Source: Leuctra nigra
Lineage: Eukaryota > Arthropoda > Insecta > Plecoptera > Leuctridae
DNA length: 64,000 nt
Direction of reading: 5' to 3'
Assembly (NCBI GenBank): GCA_934045905.1
Contig: OW203766.1
Span: 30,312,309 to 30,376,308 of the forward strand
Within the stretch, counting starts at the first letter, position 1; each line of letters begins with the position of its first letter. Below, piece after piece: positions 24,401-35,681 of this stretch. Below the pieces are notes generated by a model. That model had not been told where the DNA came from. It worked only from the letters and a program-made list of their open reading frames with translations, and made no database searches. Made by a program: the position numbers and the translations under genes.

Positions 24401-25527
24401 GCTACGGCGGCTACCTCGGTCACCACCACCAGCAACATCTGCAGCAGCAGCAGCAGAGCTACCACCCCCAGGGCCAGCAGTTCGCCACCCCGTCTGCCCC
24501 GTCCCCCCCGCGGCCCTCCATCCCTACCTCGGTCATCCAGGCGGCCACCTCCAGCGTCAGTGACGACTTCTACATGCTCGAGCTCGGCTTCAGGCCGACC
24601 ATCAAGAAGAAGCCCAAGAAGCCCAAGAGTGGCGAACCAGGCGCTGTCAAGAGGAAGAGTAGGGAAGGTGAGCATCTCATATGAAATATAATGGCTTTGA
24701 GGTAATAGGACTGTGGGAAATTGTTGTAGCCTGTAAGGTTGCTTTTAATACTGTAAACATTCATAAAACAGATAAAGTACAAAGTTAGAGTTCAGAATAT
24801 CTACCTTAGTTATTGACAATTACAGCCAGTACAATAGAATATTGAGTAAATATATTCTTGACAGATATTCAGATGCAGAAAATTTTTACTCACTCCTATT
24901 TTTACCTACTCCTATTATTAAAATAAATCTTGTTTTTAATATTTAAAAAAGGCAGTCAGGACTAATTAAAACTTGTAGATTTTACAACTAGGTACCCGAC
25001 GATTAATAGAATTTAACTCATGGATAAGCTAAATAATTGGACTATCGTTGATATTTTCAAATTGTGATAACTTCTACATGTCAAATGACTGAGTATCACT
25101 AATTTAATTTATGTCTCACTAAGCTGTAGTAAACCACTACATGTACAATCCTAATGACTCAACCTTTTGTATCATGACTAATATAGTAAACACGTTGAGC
25201 GTACTAACTGGTGATGTTTGTTCAGGTTCTACAACGTACCTGTGGGAGTTCCTCCTGAAGCTGCTTCAAGACCGAGACTACTGCCCGCGCTACATCAAGT
25301 GGACGAACCGAGAGAAGGGAGTCTTCAAGCTCGTGGACTCTAAAGCCGTCTCGAGACTGTGGGGCCTCCACAAGAACAAGCCCGACATGAACTACGAGAC
25401 GATGGGCCGTGCTCTACGCTACTACTACCAGCGAGGGATCCTCGCCAAGGTCGACGGCCAGCGGCTCGTCTACCAGTTCGTCGACGTTCCTAAAGATATC
25501 GTTGAGATCGATTGCACGGGCGCGTGA
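9292..25527 (+). CDS. Eip74EF: Ecdysone-induced protein 74 (E74), ETS transcription factor, 3' five exons
   Basis: Sequence-specific nuclear transcription factor of the ETS family (ELF/E74 branch), an early gene of the ecdysone cascade in insects. Coding exons: 9,292-9,486; 13,366-13,473; 13,961-14,140; 24,392-24,667; 25,226-25,527 (TGA). They splice in one frame to about 352 codons. All four junctions are phase 1 with GT-AG ends. The ETS domain fills the last exon, from [18 protein letters not shown] to [13 protein letters not shown], with the recognition-helix motif [15 protein letters not shown]. Upstream are the E74 signature [17 protein letters not shown], His/Gln-rich activation-type regions, and a basic KKKPKKPK...KRKSRE segment just before the ETS domain. 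The N-terminal isoform-specific exon(s) are missing from the window. Family identity is secure; isoform assignment is not possible. Confidence 0.95.
10605..10765 (+). mobile_element. MITE, copy 1 of a four-copy family
   Basis: Ends with AAAAACGGTAT and ATACCGTTTGTTTT in inverted orientation. The body shares the blocks TTGACAATCAATCCTTGTTA and ATGAAATCAGAGCTCA with the copy at 39,674-39,894. Internal GC is low and there is no ORF, so it is non-autonomous. Confidence 0.7.
10931..10950. promoter_or_regulatory. Three tandem canonical E-boxes
   Basis: CACGTG occurs at 10,931, 10,938 and 10,945, spaced exactly 7 bp, followed by a GTGACACGT half-site. This is a possible bHLH(-LZ/PAS) binding cluster in an E74 intron. 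Function is not shown by sequence. Confidence 0.4.
11141..11370 (+). mobile_element. tRNA-derived SINE-like copy
   Basis: A B-box GGGTTCGATTCCCGCGG is followed by a body with TTTTCGTGGTTTCCCTCAGTC, then TTCCCCACCGTCC, and a 3' end with GTGCGACGTTAAAAATAATGG. The body blocks recur near 62.4-62.5 kb. The 5' A-box part is not clear, so the copy may be 5'-truncated. Confidence 0.55.
13366..13473 (+). CDS. Eip74EF: E74 exon with the conserved [15 protein letters not shown] motif
   Basis: 36 codons, phase 1 to phase 1. With the preceding G it encodes [20 protein letters not shown] followed by a DELKARL block, the most conserved segment of E74 outside the ETS domain. The serine-rich acidic stretch looks like a phosphodegron or CK2-type region; that is inference. 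Confidence 0.92.
13474..13960 (+). other. E74 intron (487 bp)
   Basis: Contains part of an interspersed repeat at about 13,730-13,870 and nothing else recognised. Confidence 0.8.
13730..13870 (+). repeat. Interspersed repeat fragment, GACTGGGCTGTAAAGGCCCGG type
   Basis: The sequence GACTGGGCTGTAAAGGCCCGG and downstream AGTGAAAGGGCC is matched in reverse orientation near 47.87-47.95 kb. The CAGACTGGGC-like start recalls hAT-type ends, but no target-site duplication is visible. Confidence 0.45.
13961..14140 (+). CDS. Eip74EF: E74 exon, Pro/Gly/His/Gln-rich
   Basis: 60 codons, phase 1 to phase 1, donor GTAAGT. Encodes low-complexity [20 protein letters not shown], then [15 protein letters not shown]. 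This matches the Gln/His-rich middle of E74 in character though not residue by residue, as expected for a fast-evolving activation region. Confidence 0.85.
14663..14728. repeat. 13-bp perfect inverted repeat in a TGCAT-rich patch
   Basis: CGCGGAAGTGCAT at 14,663-14,675 pairs with ATGCACTTCCGCG at 14,716-14,728. Between and before them TGCATGTGCATCGC is repeated. Confidence 0.6.
17361..17730. repeat. 33-bp minisatellite, about 11 copies
   Basis: Unit of the type GGAGGCGGCGGAACCATTTC plus a CATGTCGCC(T/A) tail, spaced exactly 33 bp from about 17,361 to 17,730, with substitutions spread over copies. Because 33 is a multiple of three, several overlapping frames stay open on both strands (ORFs of 133-245 aa). 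The translations are repetitive Pro/Arg/Gly peptides without family resemblance and fall inside an intron, so I call it a satellite, not a gene. Confidence 0.88.
24392..24667 (+). CDS. Eip74EF: E74 exon with ETS-proximal basic region
   Basis: 92 codons, phase 1 to phase 1. Order: [11 protein letters not shown], five glutamines, a Pro/Ser-rich segment, then [19 protein letters not shown] and a basic KKKPKKPK...VKRKSREG tail that continues directly into the ETS domain. The SSVS-YMLELG block and the KRKSREG junction are E74 hallmarks. The basic tail is a likely nuclear localisation signal. Confidence 0.93.
25226..25527 (+). CDS. Eip74EF: E74 terminal exon, ETS DNA-binding domain
   Basis: Encodes the full ETS winged helix-turn-helix. 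Conserved tryptophans occur in YLWEFLL, IKWTN and SRLWG. Recognition helix [13 protein letters not shown] has the two DNA-contacting arginines. The protein ends [16 protein letters not shown] then TGA. Near-identity to insect E74 in this exon makes it the most secure call of the window. Confidence 0.97.
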
Positions 25528-28421
25528 CCAAGCGGATTCCTGGACAATGTACATATCCGAGTTTGCTAAGGGAGTGAGGGAATGATTACGTGTGCCTTGG
25601 AAGAGAGAGAGCGGCGGGAAAAGAGTTTTACGTGCAATTTATTAATATTTACTACCTTATATGATCATTATCAACGAATTTTCTTAAGAGGAATCCCACT
25701 AAATTTGAATAGATCTCAGGAAGAAAGCGGAAACAGCGAAGAAGTCTATTTTTGTATGATGTTTAGGTGCTGGGACAATGCCTGGGATTGGAAAATGCTT
25801 TGTCGAAACAAACTGTGGTCCAATTTACAGCAACTACATCCAGGGTAGATTAACGTAGTTCGACCATTGTAGCAAGACAAAACCGTTGGATTATTATAAT
25901 AATACATTATACCTACATGTGAACACGTATGATAAAAATCTATCTATATTATTATCAATGTGTATCTTGTAATTTATTTATTAATTTGTTAATACTAGTA
26001 ATGTTAGCTTTTAAGTGTAGTTACGAAATACAAGCATGATAGTAGTTTCTACGAGGTGGAAGAGCCGGGAGTGAGTCCAGTCCAAGTCTTTTTCATTAAC
26101 TTTTCCGTTGTCAATTCAGATCGATACAAATTTCTCATACAGTTGATTTACCTTGTTTTGGATTCATGCACAATTTTTATTGACTTTCTTTTTTTACGGA
26201 ATGCAGTTTGAAAAGTAGACGGGCTTTATGGTTCATTGTTGTTCTGTACTTAATTATCATAAAACCTTAATTTTATCAATTGATGTATTGTAATACATAC
26301 TCTACTACATTTGGTGTAATTTGTTTGTAATTCTGTTTAATTAATAATTATCGATGTTAATAACAACGATCGAATAGTCTGTTCGATTGTGCTTACAATG
26401 GATGAAAAACATGTACAAAAACAATTTATTGTAACTTTCTGTGATTTAAAGAAACGGGGGGAAAAGAGGCAGCATGATTTGTGATTGTTGTGGAGAGCTC
26501 AGGTACAGGTTGAGGTTTTCAACAAGAAACCTCGGTGCTTTGTTACGAGGAGGGAAGAGGCGAAGCTTAAATAGGGGTTAGAATATTTCAGCACATGACC
26601 CAGCGTTCACTCACAAAGAATTTGCATATTTTATAAGAATTCATTATTACAAAATATTTAAAGTGTCAAAATTTGCGTCCATCAAAAACAAAAATATGTG
26701 AATGTGATGTCATTTAAAATAATAAATTGCTAATTTTAAATCAATTTCTTATTCTTCACAACCACATTTTCACAATATTTTTAATGTACTAGTGCCTCAC
26801 TAAAGTTTTGAGTAGAATGAAACATTTGCTTCATTTCCATTGGTCAATTCTTTAACAATAGAATAAAATATATAACAAATATACCGACGAAACGAATGTA
26901 GTCTTTAAAAGTCTATTACATAGATGGAAACATACCTGAAAATACTTAATTACTTACAATAAACATGTATAAACACAAAATGAAAACAAAAATAATATTA
27001 TAATTATCATAAATGTTTGGTGATATTTTCTTACACAATTATTGTGCATTGTACATAATGTTGCGAATCAAGTGACATCCACCTGTCTGTATGATGATGT
27101 AGACCTTATTCTTTAATATACATGTTATAATTAATATGCTGAGTTGTCCAAGAGTTTTTAATAACACCGCCACTACTCGATCATTATCCCTTTTGACATT
27201 TCTAAACAGATCAACAGTACTCAATTTAGAGAGGCTAGATTACAGCAGTAGTTATTGTCACAGAATAACTTTGAAGAACTGATATCCTTTAAATTTAATT
27301 TTAAGGGCTGGAAGGACACTTTCCAAACCCATGAAATTTCTACTAGCAATCGATAAATACATATGAACTAGCTCCGAGCTGTCATAGTAAAACTATTCTT
27401 GTACAATTCTACGAAAAGACATCAGTATGCAGCAATAACCCTTTGAAATTGATTCAATATGTGAAATCTCAATGCAGCTCAATATTTGTTGGAACTTTGG
27501 TTGTTGGGTGGTACAAGTTTATTATTCTGTACCAGGCCAGGCGACCCCACAGCGTAGAAACTCCATTGGATGTTGAAAACAGTATTGACGTATGCCACGG
27601 CGTTCTCGACTCCATGTTTGTGCGTTCATTATCTCCATACGGAGAGCAAACTCACTTACATCAGCTGGGATCGGTTGTTTTACATTTCCTGGCATAACAA
27701 TTCGAGTGCATTCATTTATATGGAATGGTGTCAGTATTTAATATTATTGTTCACGGAATCTTCGTTATGTTTTTGGTTTGAACAGTTGCTTATTATTGTA
27801 ACAAAATTACAGAAGATTGTAGTATGTAAGTGTAAGTGATGATATTATTAATTGACGGTAGGTCTTGGGCTAATTATTGAGGACAGTTCATATATCTCAT
27901 ATCCGAGGTTCTCATGTGTAATACCTACTGAAACGTAATAAAGTTCTAAGTAGGTACTTATACTCTGGTAGTGGCACAACTAAAAACGCTTTTCGTTTAA
28001 ATATACCATTGTTATTATCAAAGAAATATGATTCAATTCAATCAATTTAATTTTTTTATTTGTCCAGATTGGTCACATACATGTGAATTAGACAATGTCA
28101 ATAATACATAGGTGCATAACTCAATTTACAATTTGAGTAGTTATATTTAATATAATTCTGCAAGAATTCGTCAATGGAATAAAAACAATTAGTTATTAAA
28201 AAATCTTTCAAAACAAGCTTTAAAAATGTACAAACGTTTATAATCCAGCTTGGACCATTCTTGGACTTGAGCACTGCACTCAATTTACCTATTATAAAAT
28301 TTAACACCCACCTGTTTTGGGCACTTATTGATGTTAATAGATTTACTCAAATGAAAATCACTGTTTTGTCTGGTATTGGAACCATGTACTTCATTATTCA
28401 TGGTTAATAGGTACCTATTCT

Positions 28422-28813
28422 CAGGCGCGGTTCTAGGACAAAAAATGTGGGTGGGCAGACGAAATTTTGTGAAAAACACGACCCGCGGGGGGTTTGGGGG
28501 GCAAGGCCCCCCAACCGCTCCGCGGAGATTTTTTGGAAAATGGATGATCTTAGAAGCGTTTTTGAGTGTTTGGGGAATATATTTTCTTGCATCTAAAACT
28601 AAATTTGGAAACACCAGCCACCTAATCTAGTTTAGGGGGGAAAATACCCAAAATTGGTTGAACTTTAAAATATAATTTGTAGGTTTTAACCATATCTATA
28701 CATAAATCTGTTATAAATTGATTTTTTAATTCAGAATTATACTAATTATAAGTAGGAAGAGAAAATTCTGGGTGGGCCACGGCCCACCCAGCCACCCCCT
28801 AGGACCGCGCCTG
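28422..28813. mobile_element. hAT-like non-autonomous element with 8-bp target-site duplication
   Basis: Starts CAGGCGCGGTTCTAGG and ends CCTAGGACCGCGCCTG, a 16-bp terminal inverted repeat with one mismatch. Flanking CCTATTCT at 28,414-28,421 and 28,814-28,821 is an exact 8-bp duplication. The 392-bp body has no transposase ORF. Eight-base duplications and CAGG-type ends fit the hAT superfamily. Confidence 0.88.
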
Positions 28814-28879
28814 CCTATTCTCAACAACAAACATGATTGCGCTAAGAATGTAAATGCACCTCTACTCACCTACTAGACA

Positions 28880-28995
28880 CCTACTAGAGTTACATAACGA
28901 GTTAGCATAGACTTCATTTGATGATGCCATCAAATCCTTTTTAGCTAATCCGTTTCTTTTGAATGCCGTTTTTAGTTTTGCCAAGTGAACTTTAG
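28880..28995 (+). mobile_element. Truncated MITE, copy 2 of the four-copy family
   Basis: Shares GAGTTAGCATAGACTTCAT and GATGATGCCATCAAA blocks with the copy at 39,674-39,894. The other half of the element is missing. Confidence 0.6.
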
Positions 28996-29765
28996 ATTAC
29001 GTACTGTAATTGGCAGGTGCATTCCAAGACAAACAAGAACTGTATCTATTTCGTCTAATACGTTGTAGATACACATTCACATTTCTCTCAGAATAGATGG
29101 GGCCCTATCGTAAAAGTAACAGTAACGTAAAAGTAACACACATGTGATAATAAAAAAAAATGCTTTTAACGTTTTATCAACAAGTCTAAATGAATATATT
29201 ATAGTTCAAGTGTGATTACTCTTTTCTGGTAACTAATTAAACTATTTTAGCTTACTACCTATAAGATAATATTTATTATTGCTTTATAAACATTTTTAAT
29301 CAAATTATATTTAGTGAAATGTAATTTTTTTTAAGAAAGGGGCATTGGGCAATGTCCAGAGCAAAATACATAAAAAAAAGGATGTAATTCTTTAAAAACT
29401 AACAATCTAGTAAGGTTGTTTAGTATTAGAATCAGACAAACCCAAACTGGAAAAAAATTGTGTCACGTATAGACTGATCTTTATTGAGCAACTTATCCAA
29501 CAGTACAAGTCGCTTATGTCTCCAAATCTGCCCGCTTTGGTCTCACTTACATAAATTACAAGGGAAAAACTTGAATTAGTTTCAAATGATTTAAAAGTTA
29601 GAACGGCACATCAACTGTGTTTGTGCATATTATTATTCCAGTCCTTGTGTCATCACAACTCATGTTTGTCAACTGTGTCACTTGAACTAGTTTCAGGGTT
29701 TCAGTACACAAACACCAAGGTATAAAAGTGCCACATGTTTACTAATTAGTCCCTGATAAGCAGAA

Positions 29766-29837
29766 GCCTCCTTAGCTCAGTGGTAGAGCACTGGTCTTGT
29801 AAACCAGGGGTCGTGAGTTCAAACCTCACAGGGGGCA
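29766..29837 (+). tRNA. tRNA-Thr (anticodon TGT)
   Basis: A 72-nt cloverleaf. The acceptor stem GCCTCCT pairs with AGGGGGC with one G-U wobble, discriminator A. D arm GCTC/GAGC. Anticodon stem CTGGT/ACCAG encloses CTTGTAA, giving TGT with U33 present. T arm GTGAG/CTCAC encloses TTCAAAC. The internal A box (TAGCTCAGTGG) and B box (GAGTTCAAACC) are intact, and a T run follows within about 10 nt. No intron. It appears functional. Confidence 0.95.
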
Positions 29838-30680
29838 GTTTCATTTTATTTCGCACATCATGTAGAGTGACATTAGAAAAGCAATATCTATGTATTTATC
29901 AAGGCTCATTGAGGATAGCAATGATAACGACACCAAGAACACTTTGTGTTATCAAGAAACAACTCAAACTTCGTGCGAATTCACTTTCAGTTTTTTAGGG
30001 ACTCGTAGTGTATTTTAAAATTCCTTTTTGTAGGTACTCGAGATAATAAAATAGAAGCTAACACTTACAGCATTTTTTTTTTTAAATTACCGTTTCTAAA
30101 AACTTTATCCCACATTTCAAGAATGTTCCGTCATTTACAACTCCAGTCCAATGAGTTTTCAATTTGATGCTACATCATTAAAAAAAATGAAACATGGGAT
30201 GTATGGGAAAATCATTTTGAATTTGGTTTTTAACTTTTAAAATATCAAACTTTGGTATAGTTTTCAATATTTGAAAATATTTTTCAATAGAAAGAAAACG
30301 GTACAATAAAATTACCTAGATCTTCATTATTGCTTAAAATTACACGATTTTACTTGGCTTTATTGAATTCTCTTCTTAGGAAATATTACATAACTTTGTC
30401 TTATTGTCCATTTTAAGTCACCCAAGTGAAAAATAACAATCAATAATTGATTCTTTGATTCTTACTTCCACTGAAAAGTTGGAATTTTATTTGTATAAAC
30501 ATCCAAACTAAATAAGGGGAAGAAAGCATCTAAATAACTGTATTTTCTTATTTGAGAATGGAGCGTGGAAATAAATGAATAAACGAATTACATAATGAGC
30601 TAGTTATTATTTAGAAGAACACTGAGGTACAGATATAATCAATGAGAAAACTATTCCACTACAGTACATCATGATAAGAT
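29838..30680. other. Intergenic region and PAICS 3' flank
   Basis: AT-rich, no ORF of interest. On the minus strand a candidate poly(A) signal for PAICS (plus-strand TTTATT) lies near 30,487, about 190 bp past the stop codon. Confidence 0.6.
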
Positions 30681-33600
30681 TCAGAGAGCGTCGCCGCGGA
30701 TCATCTTGTCTGCAACCTTGAGCGTGATGAAGTTGTTGAGCTGTCGGACGCGCAGTCGCGACCACAAGATGTGGTCGTGCAGAGCGTGGATCTGACCTGC
30801 GGCAAGAGCAGCCGACTCGGGATACAGGACAGTCGTGCAGCCGAGACCTGCGAGTAGAGCATCAGTTAGTAGAGTCAGAACACTGTCATTCTCATTTCAC
30901 TGGATGTTCATTCCAAGCTGTGTTTATTTTACTAATTCAATCAGTATTTACTGTTTATTCATTTACTACAGACTTATGGTTATGACATTTTAAATCATTC
31001 AGAAATCTTGGTCAAGAAGACTAAATTACAAAATACAACAAGAATAACTTGTGGAATAAAATTCAAATTCTTTACACTACAATCTACCCAATATTTCTAC
31101 CAGCAGACTTGCCAGGGATGCCAGCCAAATCTTTTTGGTTTCAAGGAATCTTTTCTAATTTTTTTTTCTTTTCTAAAATGTAATCTTTTCACACAAAAAT
31201 GTAATAAAAAATGTAATCAGATTCAAGATATTTTTTTCTTATTGCATCACAGGTCTTTTCAACCAAGTCCCAACCTCCACAGATATTTTGTAAATCTAGT
31301 CTTGACAAAACATCAAGTAAGACATGAACTACACAACAACGTTACGTTTGTACCTGAGGGGACGTTGAGAGACGACCACACATCCTGAGCCACGTTGTCG
31401 TTCTTGACGGGCGGGCAGTTGATGACCGGGACGCAAGTATTGCCGGACAGAACTGGTCCAAGGCCGTTGCTACGTCCAGCCACGGCGATCAGCACGACAC
31501 GCTCGGTGCCACCTTCATGCAGACAAATACACATCATCATCATCATCATAATCATCATCACCATACAGGATGTTACAAAACTATCTTATATTATGTATGC
31601 ACAATACAATCACTGTAAGTATTCTAAATCATTTAACTAATATTTTAAGTAGGTAACATAATATTCCTAAGTACATAAATTGAAAAATTACAAATTTCTT
31701 CCCACTTTAATTATATTGTTGCCATCGTATTCTAGAGTAGGAGTTACTTAACTTCTGTGAATATTCAAAATAACTGTCTTGCTGAAATATTCCAGCTGCC
31801 ATGTTAGCATGGGACGGCCTATACACTAATAGATTGAACTTATTTATTTTATTATTGTTAGTTTCGATTGCATAGTCATGCAAATTCCGATAAATTCGCT
31901 TAATTTTTAACTACAAATGCATTGCTTTTTTCAGACAACCGACAAACGGGGATAATGTTTTAACAATTACCTTCATACTCTGCAGCAATCTGCAGCGTCT
32001 CTTCCGTGCCCTTGTGTGCTGAAGTGACACGCAGCTGGCACGGCATGCCGAGGTCCTTGCAGTACTTGGCGATCTTCTTGCAGTGGTCTTCGTCGGACGG
32101 TGAGCCCATCAGCACCACCACCTGTACAACACAGCTCATTAGAATCTCATTTACACATTTCACAAGAGATTCATGTTTACAACAGATGGACATCTTTTAA
32201 TTTTACATTTGTTCAAAAACAAAGTTACGGGCAAGAATATTTACACCTAATAGTTTATGAAAAACGTATAGTACTTCGTTGTCATGAAATCTGGAAATGA
32301 GTAGAGGGTTGAAGATGACTGTTCTACAAATTTTCACCAATAACTTAACTTTAAAAAACTTTCAAGTAGGTACTAGATACTTATAGTAGGTATCTGCTTT
32401 CACATTTTCAACTTTGTCCATTAATTCTACTGTTATTGAAAAATTCTGAACCTTGAATTTATTAGGTATGATATTCTTTTTAAATTTACAAAAAAGTTCT
32501 ACAGAACTTTTTTCTTTTCAGAACTATTGCTTGCAATAGCCAACAAAAATTGAACCCTGCTATATCAGACTTGAAAGTGCGACCTTGAGTCAGTTGCCAG
32601 ACTACTACTTATTTACCTGACAGTTGGGTTCCGGAATGAGGTTCTCCAACTGCTCCAAAATCCACTTGAAGTTATTCTTAATCGTGTCCAAGTCCGCCTT
32701 CGTGACCGTCGTGAGATTCCTGTAGACCTGCTTGTCCTTCATCAGCCTCTTGTCGCCAGCCGGCCACAGCCTCCACGAGTCGCTGTCGATGACGTCGGCC
32801 ACGAGGATCTCGCCCTTGGCATCCACGCCGAACTCTATCTTCATGTCGATGAGCGCGCAGTCTCGCGTCGCCCACGCCTTCTCCAACACCTCGAACACGA
32901 CGACGGTGGTGCGGCGCATGATGTCCACTTCGTCCTGGCCGATGATCAGTCCGTTCAGCTTGAAGCGGGCCGACACGATCTGCTCCTCGGACCATTGAGG
33001 GTCGTGGTTCGCGTCGTCCTAAGGGGTCAGGTTGTTTTAGGATGACTGTAAATATTTTAGGCCAAGTAGGACCAACTTTGGACTATACTAAGCATGGACA
33101 ACAAATTAAATAAACAAAAATATTTTCCTTTATGGTGAATAAAATATCAAATCTAGGGCAGAGTAGACAAACAAATTTAATTTAATTTTTATCGAATCAA
33201 CTGATTTTTAAACAGGTACCTAAAAACGGGAAGGAAAACACAAACAGTATTAGATTTGGCAGATTTTGCAAAATTAATATTTCTTTTCTAAAAAAATTTA
33301 ATATTTCTTTTACTAAAAATAAAATATGTTGAGGATCTTCGAGAAAATCCTTCAAGGATCTTCAACTGTACCAAGGGAGGTGGACACGGGACAAGTACAA
33401 CCGGGCACCTACACTAGAGACTAATTCCATTAAAGATTGTAATTCTAGAAAGAAAGTAGGAAAATTATTTTTATACAAATATTTTGTATAAACTTAAAAA
33501 TTATGATTTGGATCATTTGCTCAACCCAAGGATGTAGTTTGTATTTTCCTTCCTTTTTAGGGGCTATTAAATATCAGTTGAAATTATATTCAAATTCAAT

Positions 33601-34754
33601 TTAAAATTGCTATGTCTCTGGAACCTTTATTGATTTAAGTTTCACTTTGCTAAAGAGCATCAATACTCAATATCAATACCCTTCTTACAGAGTACATAAA
33701 TTTTATGAGTTCAGATTGACAGCATGGTCCAGATGCTCTTTGTCCAGAGATCATGTCACATGATATCTCACTCAGTAACTCCAAGATAAATCATTGATGG
33801 AGTTATTCAACTCAGCTATCAGCATAGCAAGTTGGAAGGTCAAGGTTCTTAGAAAGTCAAACAGAATAACAGGAAGATTACCAACTACAATGAGTCAAAC
33901 ATTGACAAATAACAATATTTACTGATTAAGAAAAGAAAAACAGATTTTATGAAATTTATTGATTTCATAAAAAGTGTTTACTTGAACAACCAGAAATGGT
34001 GTCAAAGTGACAAGTAATGAACCTTAGCTTCACTTGAATAAATGTCACTAATCAATGAAGGAATCACAAACAAGTCGAACTTCATGGATTGGGACAAATT
34101 TCACAGAATATCAATTCAAATTATTTCAAATTACAGGATTAGCAAGAATGGTTGACTGTTGCCATCCTAATACAGAGCATTCCTCATAACAAATTATTGA
34201 TTTTGCAATTTGCAGAAATACAGGGTTTTCAACCCAACACAAAATAATTCTGATCAATGGATTTAGTTTTTCTCTGGGATGAGCTAAACTCGGAAGTGTT
34301 GTACTGATTGGGAAAACAATGGTTTTCCCCAAAGCTGCTCTATTGAGGGATAGTTTAATTAAAGTACAAACCTTATAGAACGTCTCTTGTTTGGGGGGAT
34401 TGAAGCGATGTCCCTCCGCCACTCCCGGGTGTCGCTTAAGGAAGGATCCCGTCGCCAGTCGCCTGGTGACCCACTCGATGGGCACCATCTCGCATTTCCT
34501 CGCCACGAATCCCGTCTCTCCCGTCTTCTTGACGAAAGCCGTCTTGAGGCCGACTGCGTTGAGGATCTCAAACACCTTGGCGGTGGTTTGATTGGAGATG
34601 GCGGCTTTGCCCTCGAGCGCGTGTGACTTGACTCCATCGCCCGCGGTTATCCGGTCTTTGCTCTGAAGCAGTACGTGGCCGGGGTAGTTGGGAAGATCCC
34701 ATACTTGTTTCGTCTTGCCCTCGATCACCAGATCTCCCACCTTGTGACCCTCAA
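30681..34754 (-). CDS. Paics: PAICS: bifunctional AIR carboxylase / SAICAR synthase
   Basis: Cytosolic enzyme of de novo purine synthesis that carboxylates AIR to CAIR and then joins aspartate to give SAICAR. Exons in transcription order: 34,754-34,372; 33,018-32,617; 32,121-31,971; 31,512-31,354; 30,847-30,681 (TGA). Phases close exactly. N-terminal SAICAR synthase motifs: [68 protein letters not shown]-terminal animal-type PurE motifs: [50 protein letters not shown], and the tail [11 protein letters not shown]. The first listed exon has no ATG and starts in phase 1, so a short first coding exon lies upstream (candidate 35,400-35,496). The gene is divergent from PPAT. Confidence 0.95.
33019..34371 (-). 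other. PAICS intron (1.35 kb)
   Basis: AT-rich and featureless to inspection. The 3' acceptor is CCCCTTAG and the donor AAG|GTTTGT. No embedded gene or clear repeat was found. Confidence 0.7.
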
Positions 34755-34919
34755 CTGAAGAAAATCATAAATTTAATGAGCTAAATAATACGCTCTTTTG
34801 ATGAATTACCTTATACACCTATTTGAAAACTTTCACGGGAATTGGGAGTGGCCCAGTGGTCTAGTTGTAAATACTAAATGGGTGAACCTTCATGATTGTC
34901 AAGGAAATACCTTTTGCTA

Positions 34920-34960
34920 ACAGAACAAATGGGGGGGGGGGGGGGGGGGGCGCGTCTGGA
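34920..34960 (+). repeat. Poly-G tract (about 20 G)
   Basis: An uninterrupted G run sits in the 5' region of PAICS. Others lie at about 37,268-37,286, at about 37,417-37,441 (followed by a C run at about 37,466-37,480), and a broken one near 39,504. Such tracts can form G-quadruplexes, and their lengths are often misread. Confidence 0.8.
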
Positions 34961-35399
34961 CATGACCGCCCAGCCAGTACCATGGTGGTCTGGGACTCAT
35001 AGCTCTGGTACAATTTTTAATTTCAGGACTGAATTTGGTACATTTAAAAATAAGTGGGCGGATTGCTGTCACCCTGAAGTGTGGGGAAGTGCATCCACCC
35101 ACATCCGCCCCCAAATTAACAACTGGATGTGAATAAAATATTTCGATTTGCTTGGATTTATTAGGGTACAATTTATAATTACAGAGAAGAGAAACTTCAT
35201 TAAAATTTTATGTTAAGTAGTCCATACAATAAAACTATTTTAAAGAAAAAAAAATTATCGTCAATTCAAGGAGTTCGTTACAGTTAACTTAATTACTAAT
35301 TAGCTTCTACTTAAACATAACAAATATTTTTCCGAGTTTTATTTTTATCACAAGAGGTCATCGATCAGTCTAACAGAAGATGATGCAATTCAACCATAC

Positions 35400-35496
35400 C
35401 ATAAGCCCACTCGTCGCAATACACATGCTCCGCAAGTTTATGAGCGAGGATTTTAGTCGAACACACACGCCAAAAGTCCGGAGGTGGAGACGTCAT
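35400..35496 (-). CDS. Paics: Possible first coding exon of PAICS
   Basis: On the minus strand an ATG at 35,496-35,494 opens 32 codons (MTSPPPDFWRVCSTKILAHK...) and reaches a possible donor TATG|GTATGG at 35,400/35,399. This leaves phase 1, exactly what the next exon needs (G+TT = Val, then [15 protein letters not shown]). The donor is weak and family members usually have only a few residues here, so a different upstream exon is quite possible. Confidence 0.3.
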
Positions 35497-35681
35497 TCTG
35501 TACCTTCAACTCGCGCCAAACTTCAAGACGTGAACAAAAAACCTGAAATATCTACCTCCCTTTCTACCCCTCCGAAACAAAACTCCCGTTGTTACAACCA
35601 CCTTCCGAACTCAAGGTCGGCCACTAGTACACTGCCAAACCGGGCGGACGGATTCCACAAGCAAACTTTGTGAGAAGAAAG
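35497..35681. promoter_or_regulatory. Candidate shared PAICS/PPAT promoter region
   Basis: This GC-richer island lies between the possible PAICS start exon (minus) and a good plus-strand splice donor AGAAA|GTAAGTAC at 35,681. It contains an E2F-like CGCGCCAAAC near 35,513; a CRE-like GACGTCAT overlaps the PAICS ATG. A second strong plus-strand donor AAAT|GTAAGTAC sits at 36,271. Either donor could end a non-coding first exon of PPAT, whose first coding exon begins at an acceptor at 48,049. Vertebrate PPAT and PAICS share a bidirectional promoter; the assignment here is inference. Confidence 0.3.

Larger units (their letters stand above)
25528..29765. other. E74 3' UTR and intergenic region
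   Basis: AT-rich and without credible ORFs. Candidate poly(A) signals AATAAA occur near 26,720 and 26,958, so the E74 3' UTR may run 1.2-1.4 kb; this cannot be fixed without transcripts. A hAT-like MITE (28,422-28,813) and a truncated MITE copy (about 28,880-28,995) are present. Confidence 0.6.

Noticed and set aside
25582..25848. 88-aa ORF after the E74 stop
   Set aside because: Lies in the 3' UTR, with no similarity to a known protein.
35380..35673. 97-aa plus-strand ORF
   Set aside because: No family resemblance; it overlaps the candidate PAICS start and promoter region on the other strand.
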